DNA of 16,463 nucleotides, from the NCBI GenBank assembly GCA_945861845.1, contig CAMAWS010000013.1, forward strand, positions 1 through 16,463, written 5' to 3'. The notes below the pieces were generated by a model. It was not told the DNA's origin and searched no databases. It saw only the letters and a list, made by a program, of their open reading frames with translations. How positions within the stretch are numbered: the first letter of the stretch is position 1; each line of letters opens with the position of its first letter. A program made the position numbers and the translations under genes. Below, one piece after another: positions 7,210 through 14,853 of the stretch. This DNA comes from Candidatus Sulfopaludibacter sp. SbA3 (lineage in GTDB: Bacteria > Acidobacteriota > Terriglobia > 20CM-2-55-15).

Positions 7210-7872
7210 CTAAAATTCCATCTTCCGAACTTCGCCTTCGACGACCAGCTTTGGTTCAGTCACGCGCTGAACCTCGTCAATCGTAATTCCCTCGCGAAGC
7301 TCACGGAGGATCAGCCCGCGGGCGGTTACATCAAGCAGGCACAGTTCGGTAACGATCGTATCGACGACTTCGAGGCCTGTCAGCGGAAGCCTGCATTTCT
7401 TGAGGATCTTGGGCTTCCCTTCCCTGGTCGCATGTTCCATGGCCACAATCACGCGCTTGGCGCCAGCCACGAGGTCCATGGCGCCCCCCATGCCCTTGAC
7501 CATCTTGCCCGGAATCATCCAATTCGCGAGATTCCCGCGTTCATCAACTTCCATCGCACCCAGAACAGTCAGGTCCACGTGACCGCCGCGAATCATCGCG
7601 AACGAATCGGCGCTGGAAAAGTAGGATGCGCCCGGCACTTCCGTCACGGTTTCCTTTCCGGCGTTGATGAGATCAGGGTCTTCGGATCCCTCGATTGGAA
7701 ATGGACCAATGCCGAGCAACCCGTTTTCCGATTGCAGGAGGACTTCCATCCCCTCAGGAATGTAGTTGGCGCAAAGTGTAGGCATTCCGATGCCGAGATT
7801 CACGGTGAACCCGTCCTTCATCTCGCGCGCGATTCGGCGGCTGATAATTTCGCGTATCGGCAGATCGCTCAT
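7210..7872 (-). CDS. scoB: 3-oxoacid CoA-transferase, subunit B
   Basis: This is the beta subunit of a family I CoA-transferase that moves CoA between succinyl-CoA (or acetyl-CoA) and acetoacetate. The 220-aa length matches separate-subunit enzymes such as ScoB/AtoA. The catalytic glutamate is Glu49 in QSENGLLG, the conserved ExG motif that forms the glutamyl-CoA thioester. [10 protein letters not shown] (~24-33), a GG segment with [19 protein letters not shown], and [20 protein letters not shown] are typical of the family. The start ATG shares one base with the scoA stop (TAATG), so the subunits are coupled. It is the last gene of the aromatic amino acid operon. The exact acyl substrates cannot be read from sequence. 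Confidence 0.92.
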   Translation of the reverse strand: MSDLPIREIISRRIAREMKDGFTVNLGIGMPTLCANYIPEGMEVLLQSENGLLGIGPFPIEGSEDPDLINAGKETVTEVPGASYFSSADSFAMIRGGHVDLTVLGAMEVDERGNLANWMIPGKMVKGMGGAMDLVAGAKRVIVAMEHATREGKPKILKKCRLPLTGLEVVDTIVTELCLLDVTARGLILRELREGITIDEVQRVTEPKLVVEGEVRKMEF

Positions 7873-8573
7873 TACGTGCCTCGCTTTCTAACAGTCCGCT
7901 TCTCAATACGCCTGGAGTAATTCGTGCCCTGGAAGATTCGCTGAACGTAAATAGCGGGCGTGTGCACCGAGTCTGGCTCCAACTCACCGACTTCCACTAA
8001 ATGTTCGACCTCGGCGACTGTAATTCGGCCGGCAGTCGCCATAACGGGATTAAAATTACGGGCGGTTTTCCTGTAGACAAGGTTGCCCCACCGATCGCCC
8101 TTCCATGCTTTCACAAATGCAAAGTCCGCGGTCAGGGCGCGCTCCAGGATGTGCATGCGGCCGTTAAACTCGCGCGTTTCCTTGCCTTCGGCGATAAGGG
8201 TGCCGTATCCGGTTGGAGTGTAGAAACCCGCAATGCCGGCGCCGCCGGCGCGAATGCGTTCTGCGAATGTCCCCTGGGGAACCAGCTCCACGTCGAGCTC
8301 GCCAGAGAGCGCCAGCTTTTCAAAGAGCTGGTTCTCGCCGACATATGTGGAAATCATTTTTCGGATCTGACGATTGTAAAGCAGGACACCGAGACCATAC
8401 TCATCGACGCCGGCATTGTTACTGATGACTGTAAGGTCCTTGACGCCTCTCTCGCGGATGGCAGCAATAAGGTTTTCCGGAATTCCGCACAAACCAAAAC
8501 CACCAACCATGATACTTGCGCCGTCCTGAAGTCCGGCAATAGCCTCGAGCGAATCGCGCACCACCTTATTCAT
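7872..8573 (-). CDS. scoA: 3-oxoacid CoA-transferase, subunit A
   Basis: This is the alpha subunit partner of scoB. The 233-aa protein has the CoA-binding [13 protein letters not shown] motif (~24-36), a [11 protein letters not shown] segment (~52-62), and the middle [19 protein letters not shown] region characteristic of SCOT/AtoD-type subunits. The ATG at 8573 is chosen over a longer frame because the family starts just before the [10 protein letters not shown] helix; the extra upstream residues would lie inside tyrA. Its first 8 bases overlap the end of tyrA (ATGAATAA), tying it to the aromatic operon. Its link with tyrosine may be acetoacetate, a product of tyrosine breakdown, but no catabolic gene is present here. 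Confidence 0.92.
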   Translation of the reverse strand: MNKVVRDSLEAIAGLQDGASIMVGGFGLCGIPENLIAAIRERGVKDLTVISNNAGVDEYGLGVLLYNRQIRKMISTYVGENQLFEKLALSGELDVELVPQGTFAERIRAGGAGIAGFYTPTGYGTLIAEGKETREFNGRMHILERALTADFAFVKAWKGDRWGNLVYRKTARNFNPVMATAGRITVAEVEHLVEVGELEPDSVHTPAIYVQRIFQGTNYSRRIEKRTVRKRGT

Positions 8574-9312
8574 TCTGGTCTCGCTCCAACGCCTCCAGTG
8601 CTTCACCGAGGCGATTCATGAAAGACCGCACTTCATGCGGCAGAAACCCGGACGTTTTAAAGATATCGCGCCACACATCAACGGGACTCGCTGCAAGGCG
8701 CGTCATGGACTTGAGGCCCGATCCGGCGAAATCGCGGTTGGACGCCGTGTGCGCGGCCAGTACATCGGAGACAAGCTGCGGCAGATGGCTGATTTGAGCC
8801 ACCAGCCGATCGTGGTCGTCCGGTGAAATCATTTGTGGGATGGCGCCGATAGCCGCGACCAGATCCAGCATGATCGCGGTGGCCTCCGGAGGCGTTGTGG
8901 AAACGAAACAAAGGAAGAATGGCGTCCCCTTGAATAAATCGGCGCTGGCGGCCCGGGGCCCGTTCTTCTCGGAACCTGCCAGGGGATGGCCGCCAATGAA
9001 GCGAACTCCGCGCTCTTCGGCCTTGCGGCAGATTGCAGCTTTTGTGCTTCCTACGTCGGTAACGATCGCGTGGCCGGGAATGACGTCGTCGAGCAACTTC
9101 AAGATCTGGCCGACGGGAGCGGCGAGCACGAACAATTCGGAAGCCTGTGGGTCCCCTTCGTCGACCATGCCCAGCTCCCGTGCCTCAGCAAGCGTCCCAG
9201 GCCTGTCGACACCGACAACACGAATGCCGGGCGCCGCGCTCTTCAGTGCAAGTGCCAGCGAGCCTCCAATAAGGCCGGTCCCAAAAATCGTGACTGATTT
9301 AGGCAATGCCAT
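8566..9312 (-). CDS. tyrA: Prephenate dehydrogenase
   Basis: The enzyme oxidatively decarboxylates prephenate (or arogenate) to the direct precursor of tyrosine. The 248-aa protein has the NAD(P)-binding GTGLIGGSLA at residues 11-20, VTDVGSTK at 84-91, and the signature GGHPLAGSEKNG at 107-118 with the substrate-region His109. A later DDHDRLVAQISHLPQ helix follows. It is compact, without the C-terminal ACT domain of some TyrA proteins, so allosteric control by tyrosine through ACT is absent. A separate chorismate mutase lies 14 bases upstream, replacing the fused mutase of enteric TyrA. Specificity for prephenate rather than arogenate cannot be decided here. Confidence 0.93.
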   Translation of the reverse strand: MALPKSVTIFGTGLIGGSLALALKSAAPGIRVVGVDRPGTLAEARELGMVDEGDPQASELFVLAAPVGQILKLLDDVIPGHAIVTDVGSTKAAICRKAEERGVRFIGGHPLAGSEKNGPRAASADLFKGTPFFLCFVSTTPPEATAIMLDLVAAIGAIPQMISPDDHDRLVAQISHLPQLVSDVLAAHTASNRDFAGSGLKSMTRLAASPVDVWRDIFKTSGFLPHEVRSFMNRLGEALEALERDQNE

Positions 9313-9326
9313 CGGGGATCTCTGAT

Positions 9327-9614
9327 TTAGCCCTCTGTCCCCGAATTATCCGACGACGCAAGCTGCTCGATCTTCCTGCACTCATCGATGACGCGCTCGA
9401 ACAACTGCCGCATGCTTTCCTGGTCCAGGGGCCCGCTGTTCTGGCGCCTCACGTTCTCGAGCACTGCGCGTTCGCGGTCCGGATCGTGAAATCGCATCTG
9501 CGTGACTCTCTTGATTTTTCCTATTTCAATAGCGCACTGGGAGCGCTCGTTCAAAAGCTCGACCAGCTTCCGGTCGAGATCATCAATTTTGCGACGCCAA
9601 TCTTCTATGTTCAT
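9327..9614 (-). CDS. aroQ: Chorismate mutase, AroQ type
   Basis: This is a small all-helical mutase that converts chorismate to prephenate, the substrate of the next gene, tyrA. It is 95 aa. Against the E. coli P-protein mutase domain, the active-site positions appear as Arg in WRRKID, Arg in NERSQ, Lys in GKIK, and Arg-Glu in PDRERAV. The position of E. coli Gln88 appears to be Glu (IEQ), as in yeast chorismate mutase; this is my own hand alignment. The ATG at 9614 forms an ATGA overlap with the trpA stop and is preferred. An ATG four codons upstream (9626) is possible but has no ribosome binding site. There is no ACT or dehydratase domain. Confidence 0.9.
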   Translation of the reverse strand: MNIEDWRRKIDDLDRKLVELLNERSQCAIEIGKIKRVTQMRFHDPDRERAVLENVRRQNSGPLDQESMRQLFERVIDECRKIEQLASSDNSGTEG

Positions 9615-10378
9615 GCTCTCAGCCATTTCGAAAAAGCGGCTACACGGTCTACAAGATCGCGCTTGCCGATGTGCTTTTCTATCTCTTTCACGATTGCGCT
9701 ACCCACGATGGCGCCGTCGGCCTCCTGCCACACCGCGCGTACCTGCTCGGGAGTCGATATGCCGAAACCGACAGCAATGGGCAATTGTGTGTATGTCCGC
9801 AACGTTCCAAGAAACTCCTTCAGGTCCGCAGCGAGCTCCAGTTGCTCTCCGGTCACTCCAGTTCGCGACACCGCGTAGAGAAACCCTGTCGACGCACTCG
9901 CAATTTTCCTCAGCCGGTCAGGAGAACTGGTCGGAGCGACGAGGAAGATTGTATCCAGGCCGGCCCCCTGCATTATGCTCCGGTACGGTTCCGATTCCTC
10001 AACCGTGAGGTCGCTCGCCAGCACACCGTCAATACCGGCTTCCCCCGCATCCCTGGCCAGCCGTTCGAGACCATAACTCAAAAGCGGATTGAAATAGCTG
10101 AACAGAAGCAGCGGAACCTGCGATTGTTTGCGGATCTCTTTCGCCAGTTGCAGCACTTTCGGCAGCGTTACGCCGTGATTCAGCGCGCGCTCCGTTGCGC
10201 GCTGGATTACAGGACCGTCCGCTATCGGATCCGAAAACGGCACGCCTAGCTCGATGACGTCCGCGCCCGCGGCGGCCATCGCGAGTACAAGATCGCAAGT
10301 GATTTCCAGACTGGGATCGCCAGCCGTGATGTAGGGGATGAACGCCTTGCGCGCAAATGCTTTTTCGATCCGCGTCAT
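9611..10378 (-). CDS. trpA: Tryptophan synthase, alpha subunit
   Basis: TrpA cleaves indole-3-glycerol phosphate to indole and glyceraldehyde 3-phosphate and channels indole to TrpB. The 255-aa TIM barrel has the signature IELGVPFSDPIADGPVIQ (~42-59) with the catalytic pair Glu43 and Asp54 (E. coli Glu49/Asp60). It also has LLLFSYFNP (~95-103), GVLASDLTVEE, YAVSRTGVTG in loop 6, and the phosphate-binding VGFGIS and GAIVGSAIV. AGG lies before the ATG at a suitable spacing. The gap to trpB is 190 bases and holds a palindromic element. Its stop overlaps the aroQ start. Its distance from trpB suggests separate translation initiation despite the alpha-beta complex. Confidence 0.96.
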   Translation of the reverse strand: MTRIEKAFARKAFIPYITAGDPSLEITCDLVLAMAAAGADVIELGVPFSDPIADGPVIQRATERALNHGVTLPKVLQLAKEIRKQSQVPLLLFSYFNPLLSYGLERLARDAGEAGIDGVLASDLTVEESEPYRSIMQGAGLDTIFLVAPTSSPDRLRKIASASTGFLYAVSRTGVTGEQLELAADLKEFLGTLRTYTQLPIAVGFGISTPEQVRAVWQEADGAIVGSAIVKEIEKHIGKRDLVDRVAAFSKWLRA

Positions 10379-10402
10379 ATATTACCTATTCAAGTGCTGC
10401 CC

Positions 10403-10552
10403 AAGCTCCCCTCCTAAGTTAGGAGGGGTGGCTGCGCCATCAAGAAAAGCGGCGAAGCTACCGAAAGCGGCGCAGACGGGGTGGTTCCCCTGTGGAACCA
10501 CCCCGCCCTCGCCTTCGGCTCGGGCACCCCTCCTAACTTAGGAGGGGAGCTT
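10403..10552. mobile_element. Palindromic MITE-like element in the trpB-trpA gap
   Basis: This 150-bp element ends in perfect 28-bp inverted repeats (10403-10430 and 10525-10552), beginning AAGCT. Each end is itself a palindrome: 10-base arms CCCCTCCTAA and TTAGGAGGGG around one central base (10408-10428 and 10527-10547). The middle holds a further hairpin and a partial GCTGCGCC/GGCGCAGA inverted pair. No open reading frame fits, so any movement would depend on an outside enzyme. No clear target-site duplication is seen; TGCTG occurs near both ends but at unequal distance. A second copy of this end begins at 16406. Similar repeats are associated in some genomes with DUF559 endonuclease-like genes, but none is here. 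Confidence 0.75.
10478..10504. repeat. Hairpin inside the trpB-trpA element
   Basis: GGGGTGGTTCC (10478-10488) and GGAACCACCCC (10494-10504) form a perfect 11-bp stem around the 5-base loop CCTGT. In RNA, with the end palindromes, it would give a highly folded spacer between trpB and trpA. No T-run follows on the minus strand, so it is not an obvious intrinsic terminator. Confidence 0.8.
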
Positions 10553-10568
10553 TGCTGAGCCATCCACG

Positions 10569-11735
10569 TCATCCTATCAACCGCATGACTTCGGCCACGT
10601 CCTTGTCACCGCGTCCGGAAAGATTGACCACCACGATCTGATCTGGCGACAGCTTCAGTTTCTTTGCCTGAGCCACGGCGTGCGCGCTTTCCAAGGCAGG
10701 GATTATTCCTTCAAGCCGGCACAGTTCGTTAAAAGCTGCGAGCGCCTCCGTATCATCAATGGATGTATAGGTAACCCGCCCCGTGTCGTGCAAGGTGGCG
10801 TGCTCCGGTCCGACAGCCGGATAATCAAGACCGGCCGAAACCGAGTGAGTCGGAACGACCTGCCCATCGGCGTCCTGCAAAATATACGAGTAGGTTCCAT
10901 GGAGGACGCCAGGACGGCCGCCGGCAAACCTGGCCGCATGATCGCCGAGCTTGGGACCCCGGCCACCGGCCTCAACACCAATCATCCGGATCTGGGTGTC
11001 CTGAACAAAATCGTAAAAGAGGCCGATCGAGTTGCTGCCGCCTCCAACACAGGCAACCAGAACATCGGGCAGGCGTCCCTCCTTCTCGATAATCTGCACA
11101 CGAACTTCGCGGCCGATCACGGATTGAAAATCACGCACCATGGTTGGATACGGATGCGGGCCAAGGACGGATCCGAGCATGTAATAAGTAGTCCGGACAT
11201 TGGTTACCCAGTCTCGCATCGCCTCGTTAATTGAATCCTTGAGGGTCTTGCTTCCTGACGAAACGGGGATGACGCGCGCGCCAAGCAGCTTCATTCGGAA
11301 CACGTTGAGTTCCTGGCGCCGGATGTCCTCTTCTCCCATGTAAACGTCGCATTCCAATCCGAGCAGCGCGCATACCGTGGCTGACGCGACGCCATGTTGA
11401 CCGGCGCCGGTTTCAGCGATAACACGCTTCTTGCCCATCCGGACGGCCAGCAATCCCTGGCCGAGGCAATGATTGATCTTGTGCGCGCCGGTATGATTCA
11501 GATCCTCGCGCTTGAGATAAATCTTGCCGCCGCCCCACTCTCTGGTGAGACGTTCAGCGAAGTACAGGGGGGTTGGGCGCCCCGAGTAATTGCGTAACAG
11601 GTCGTCGAGCCGCGCGTGGAATGCGGGATCACGCTGCGCGGCGTCGTATGCAGCCTCGAGTTCCTCGATCGGATGCATGAGAGTCTCGGGAACAAATTGC
11701 CCGCCGTAATTGCCGAAATGACCTTTTGTGCTCAT
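10569..11735 (-). CDS. trpB: Tryptophan synthase, beta subunit
   Basis: TrpB is the PLP enzyme that condenses indole with serine to give tryptophan. From the chosen start it is 388 aa, normal for TrpB1. It begins [15 protein letters not shown] and carries the PLP lysine Lys86 in HTGAHKINH, the catalytic-region AETGAGQHG (~108-115), the phosphate loop [24 protein letters not shown], and NLSGRGDKD near the C-terminus. The reading frame extends 11 codons further upstream, but the ATG at 11735 overlaps the trpF stop (ATGA) and matches family starts. It is separated from trpA by the palindromic element. Confidence 0.97.
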   Translation of the reverse strand: MSTKGHFGNYGGQFVPETLMHPIEELEAAYDAAQRDPAFHARLDDLLRNYSGRPTPLYFAERLTREWGGGKIYLKREDLNHTGAHKINHCLGQGLLAVRMGKKRVIAETGAGQHGVASATVCALLGLECDVYMGEEDIRRQELNVFRMKLLGARVIPVSSGSKTLKDSINEAMRDWVTNVRTTYYMLGSVLGPHPYPTMVRDFQSVIGREVRVQIIEKEGRLPDVLVACVGGGSNSIGLFYDFVQDTQIRMIGVEAGGRGPKLGDHAARFAGGRPGVLHGTYSYILQDADGQVVPTHSVSAGLDYPAVGPEHATLHDTGRVTYTSIDDTEALAAFNELCRLEGIIPALESAHAVAQAKKLKLSPDQIVVVNLSGRGDKDVAEVMRLIG

Positions 11736-12364
11736 GATGACGAATCCATTAGCGCGACGTCCGCGCACTGGACGGCTTCAATGAAGCGTCGCATTTTGTC
11801 GTAGTCCTTCTTGCCGGGAGCAGATTCAACGCCGCTGGCAACATCCACTGCAAACGGATGGAGCTTGTTGACGACCTCCCCGACGTTCCCGGCGGTCAGC
11901 CCGCCGGCAATGATGATAGATCCGAACGCATTCGCCCCGTAGACCCGATTCCAGTCGAACACCTGCCCGGTACCAGGACTGCAGGCATCCAGGAGAAACG
12001 TTCCTGCACGGTAATTACGCATGACGTCGACCCGGAAATTCTCGTCGACGCGAATAGCCTTAATGACTTTGACACGCTGAATCATCGAGCAGTAGTCCGG
12101 CGTTTCATTGCCGTGAAGCTGGACCGCATGCAGACCCAACGACAGTGCGAAGTCTTCCAGGCTCTGCGGATCCGGATGGTTTACAAAAATTCCCACAACG
12201 GTCACGAACGGCGGAAGTTGCTCGATAATTTGCGCGGCCTTCGATGCCTCGATGCAGCGCGGGCTCTTTTCGTAAAAGTTCAGGCCGATAGCGGCGGCGC
12301 CCAGAAGCACCGCGTCGCGGGCGTCCTCAAACTCCGTGATGCCGCAAACCTTGACGCGTGTCAC
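11732..12364 (-). CDS. trpF: Phosphoribosylanthranilate isomerase
   Basis: TrpF catalyses the Amadori rearrangement of phosphoribosylanthranilate to CdRP, the third step of the tryptophan branch. The 210-aa TIM barrel has the general base Cys7 in [16 protein letters not shown] (~27-36), VQLHGNE (81-87), the general acid Asp126 in [10 protein letters not shown], and the phosphate-binding IAGGLT and VASGVE. The start is a GTG at 12364 that overlaps the trpC stop in a GTGA junction. It stands alone rather than being fused to trpC as in enterics, and its stop overlaps the trpB start. Confidence 0.96.
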   Translation of the reverse strand: MTRVKVCGITEFEDARDAVLLGAAAIGLNFYEKSPRCIEASKAAQIIEQLPPFVTVVGIFVNHPDPQSLEDFALSLGLHAVQLHGNETPDYCSMIQRVKVIKAIRVDENFRVDVMRNYRAGTFLLDACSPGTGQVFDWNRVYGANAFGSIIIAGGLTAGNVGEVVNKLHPFAVDVASGVESAPGKKDYDKMRRFIEAVQCADVALMDSSS

Positions 12365-13152
12365 AACAAGCCTCGAATTGCCGCTGCGGGATCACTCGAC
12401 GTGACGAAGTATTCGCCGACGAGGAAGGCGTCTGCCCCCGCGTCGACCAATCCGTTCACATCGTCCCGATTGTGTATCCCGCTTTCGACAACCAGGAGCC
12501 GCTCTTCAGGAATGATCTTCGCAAGCCTATGGGATGTCTGGAGATCCACTTCAAAGGTCTTGAGATTTCGATTGTTCACACCAATGATCATGGCGCCGGC
12601 GCCAAGGGCCTCGTCCAACTCCGTCTCATCGTGCACCTCGACGAGAGTATCGAGTTTCACGCTTTCCGCCACTGCCAGCAGGTCTTTGAGCTGCGCCGGA
12701 TCAAGCATGGCCACGATAAGAAGAATCGCGCTGGCGCCGGCAGCGCGAGTCTCGTAAACCTGAAAAGGATCAAAGACGAAATCCTTTCGAAGCACGGGAA
12801 GGTTGGCGCTCTTACGCGCTTTGTTCAGCCAGGCGAGATCGCCCTGGAAAAAATCCTCCTCGGTCACGACGGAAATCGCGACGGCGCCAGCCTTGGCGTA
12901 TGCGTGGGCGGTCTTGTCAATATCCAGGTTCTCGCTGAGCACTCCCTTCGATGGAGAGGCTTTCTTCAATTCCGCGATGATCCTCACCCTCCGCGGTGTG
13001 AGCAACGCATCATGGAACGATGGCGCAGCCGGTACAGTTTCCGCCATCCGCCGGACAATCGCTTCGGGCACACGCATTCGGGCGTCCAGAAGCCGCTTGC
13101 GCTTGGCCTCAACGATCTGTGCCAGTATGTGTGTGCTCTCGAGTGTCTTCAT
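12361..13152 (-). CDS. trpC: Indole-3-glycerol phosphate synthase
   Basis: TrpC closes the indole ring by decarboxylating CdRP to indole-3-glycerol phosphate. From the ATG at 13152 it is 263 aa, the usual monofunctional length. It begins with the family-typical helix ILAQIVEAKRKRL. Glu61 and Lys63 lie in AELKKASPSKG (60-70), and LRKDFVFDPFQVYE, LVEVHDETEL, IIGVNNRNLKTF and VESGI are present. A longer frame reaches 13266, but its extra residues are translated from a palindromic repeat and have no family resemblance. The repeat ends at the ribosome binding site, so the start lies just past it. The stop overlaps trpF. Confidence 0.96.
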   Translation of the reverse strand: MKTLESTHILAQIVEAKRKRLLDARMRVPEAIVRRMAETVPAAPSFHDALLTPRRVRIIAELKKASPSKGVLSENLDIDKTAHAYAKAGAVAISVVTEEDFFQGDLAWLNKARKSANLPVLRKDFVFDPFQVYETRAAGASAILLIVAMLDPAQLKDLLAVAESVKLDTLVEVHDETELDEALGAGAMIIGVNNRNLKTFEVDLQTSHRLAKIIPEERLLVVESGIHNRDDVNGLVDAGADAFLVGEYFVTSSDPAAAIRGLL

Positions 13153-13155
13153 AGT

Positions 13156-13161
13156 CTTCCT
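13156..13161 (-). promoter_or_regulatory. trpC ribosome binding site formed at a repeat border
   Basis: AGGAAG on the minus strand precedes the trpC ATG with AGG about six bases away. Its first three bases (AGG) are the terminal bases of the inverted-repeat element at 13159-13246, so the repeat contributes directly to translation initiation of trpC. Confidence 0.6.
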
Positions 13162-13246
13162 GTGGGCGCGGGGCTTGAGCCCCGTGCCAGGATCAAACAG
13201 AACTCTTCTGGAACTGTGCACCGGGCTCAAGCCCCGCGCCCACAGG
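13159..13246. repeat. REPIN-like palindromic repeat in the trpD-trpC gap
   Basis: This 88-bp element has 29-bp inverted arms (13159-13187 and 13218-13246) that match at all but one position. Each arm begins CCTGTGGGCGCGGGG and carries its own small palindrome centred on GGGGCTTGAGCCCC. The loop contains a second hairpin, CAGAA-CTC-TTCTG (13198-13210). A single arm with related inner sequence recurs at 16329-16357. The size and two-arm layout fit REP/REPIN-type non-autonomous repeats, which are mobilised in trans by a RAYT transposase; none is present in this window. Confidence 0.8.
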
Positions 13247-13280
13247 GTACGTCCGAAATCCGGCACCAGCCGCGTTGCTG

Positions 13281-14288
13281 CTATCGAAACGCCCGCAGGT
13301 CCAGCAGTGTTTTCAGGGCCGCCCCGCTGTCGATCGAATCTGCGGCAACACGAATTCCCTCACTGATTCCCTCCGCAGCGTCACCGGCGGCAATCGCGGC
13401 CGCTGCGTTGAGCAATACGACGTCGCGGTGGGGACCTCGGTTGCCCCGCAGCACGCCTTCAATGATGGCAGCATTCTCCCGGGCATCGCCACCACGAATC
13501 GATTCAGAAGACGCGCGCGCGATTCCAAAATCCTCGGGACTTATGAAAAAGGTCTTCATCTGGCCACGACAGATTTCCGTCACCTGCGTTCCCGCCGACA
13601 GTGAGATCTCATCGACCCCGTCATCCCCATGGACCACGAATGCGTGCTCCACTTCCAGTCCCGCAAGCGCATTCGACATCAACTCGATTACGCCGGCCGA
13701 CGCGACCCCAATGACCTGGAAGCGGGCTGAGGCCGGATTGGCCAGCGGCCCGAGGATGTTAAACACGGTTCTTACCTTGAGCTGGGATCGCACGGGCGCA
13801 ACGTACTTCATTGAGCTGTGAAAGCGTTGCGCAAAGAGGAATCCGATGCCTACCTCGGTTACTGCCCGTCGCAACAATTCAATCGGCATCTGAATATCAA
13901 CGCCAAGGGCTTCCATGACATCGGCGCTTCCGCACTTGCTGCTTGCTGCGCGATTCCCATGCTTGGCAACCCGAACTCCAGCGCCAGCCGCAACAAAGGC
14001 AGCGGCCGTTGAAATATTGAACGTCCCGGATCGATCTCCCCCGGTACCGGCCGTATCCAAAACTGCAAGAGCTTCCCCATCCCAGAATCGTTCCGCCTTC
14101 TCGCGCATGACCCGGGCAAAGCTGACAAGCTCGGTCGAAGTTTCGCCTTTCATTCGCAGGGCGGTAAGGAATGCCGCGATCTGGGCATCCGTTGCCAGTC
14201 CCGCCATAATCTCTTCCATGGCCGATCGGGCTTCGGCGGCCGTGAGATCCGATCGATCGATGAGCTTCTGAATGGCGTCGGTGATCAT
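13281..14288 (-). CDS. trpD: Anthranilate phosphoribosyltransferase
   Basis: TrpD attaches phosphoribose from PRPP to anthranilate. The 335-aa protein starts with the helical domain (ITDAIQKLIDRSDLTAAEA) and has the PRPP-binding GTGGD at 81-85, FNIST at 90-94, and the family signature KHGNRAASSKCGSAD at 109-123. A second conserved stretch, FLFAQRFHSSMKYVAPVR, and FNILGPLANP also fit. It is not fused to trpG. It starts three bases after the trpG stop. Downstream, 128 bases separate it from trpC; they hold the REPIN-like repeat and little else. Confidence 0.96.
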   Translation of the reverse strand: MITDAIQKLIDRSDLTAAEARSAMEEIMAGLATDAQIAAFLTALRMKGETSTELVSFARVMREKAERFWDGEALAVLDTAGTGGDRSGTFNISTAAAFVAAGAGVRVAKHGNRAASSKCGSADVMEALGVDIQMPIELLRRAVTEVGIGFLFAQRFHSSMKYVAPVRSQLKVRTVFNILGPLANPASARFQVIGVASAGVIELMSNALAGLEVEHAFVVHGDDGVDEISLSAGTQVTEICRGQMKTFFISPEDFGIARASSESIRGGDARENAAIIEGVLRGNRGPHRDVVLLNAAAAIAAGDAAEGISEGIRVAADSIDSGAALKTLLDLRAFR

Positions 14289-14291
14289 GCT

Positions 14292-14849
14292 CTATAACGC
14301 CACGAAATTCTTCAGCAGGCTCTTGCCCACGACGGTCAGAATCGACTCGGGATGAAATTGAATTCCTTCGGTCGGGTAGTCCCGATGGCGCAACCCCATC
14401 ACGATCCCGTCCTTGGTTTCAGCGCTGACTTCGAGACAAGCCGGGATGTTGGTCACCATTAATGAGTGATACCGGGTCGCCGGAAATCCCTGCGGCAAAC
14501 CACTGAACATCGTCTTTCCATCATGGAAGATGTTGCTGATCTTGCCGTGCATGAGTGAAGGAGCGCGGACAACCTTGCCGCCGAACACCTCTCCAATGCC
14601 CTGGTGGCCCAGGCATACCCCAAGAATCGGAAGTGACTTGTGAAAATACTCAATGACCTTCTCTGAAATGCCCGCTGCAGATGGAATTCCCGGACCAGGC
14701 GAAATCACGATTCGTGACGGATGGAGGGACTCAATTTCCTCCAGGGTAACCTTGTCGTTTCGGAACACACGCAGCTCTTCGCCCATCTCCCCCAGGTACT
14801 GGACCAGGTTGTAAGTAAACGAGTCGTAGTTATCGATGACGACTATCAT
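14292..14849 (-). CDS. trpG: Anthranilate synthase component II (glutamine amidotransferase)
   Basis: TrpG releases ammonia from glutamine for TrpE. The 185-aa class I amidotransferase has the N-terminal IDNYDSFTYNLVQ, SPGPG at ~50-54, nucleophile Cys79 in GVCLGHQ, and the His166/Glu168 dyad in FHPES. RYHSLMV is also present. The same subunit may serve PabB in folate synthesis in bacteria that lack a separate pabA, but this cannot be judged from the window. It begins four bases after the trpE stop, as expected for a heterodimer made in equal amounts. Confidence 0.95.
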   Translation of the reverse strand: MIVVIDNYDSFTYNLVQYLGEMGEELRVFRNDKVTLEEIESLHPSRIVISPGPGIPSAAGISEKVIEYFHKSLPILGVCLGHQGIGEVFGGKVVRAPSLMHGKISNIFHDGKTMFSGLPQGFPATRYHSLMVTNIPACLEVSAETKDGIVMGLRHRDYPTEGIQFHPESILTVVGKSLLKNFVAL

Positions 14850-14853
14850 TTCC

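Noticed and set aside
10395..10557. TGCTG on both sides of the MITE-like element as a target-site duplication
   Set aside because: The left copy lies three bases away from the inverted repeat while the right one abuts it, and a 5-base match this close is easily due to chance.
13153..13266. N-terminal extension of trpC through the palindromic repeat
   Set aside because: The extra residues come from repeat DNA and have no TrpC similarity. The ATG at 13152 has a ribosome binding site and the normal family start.
12358..13821. A 487-codon open frame on the plus strand across trpC and trpD
   Set aside because: It lies antisense to two clearly recognisable trp genes, runs through the repeat, and its translation has no recognisable motif. 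It is a by-product of GC-rich codon use.
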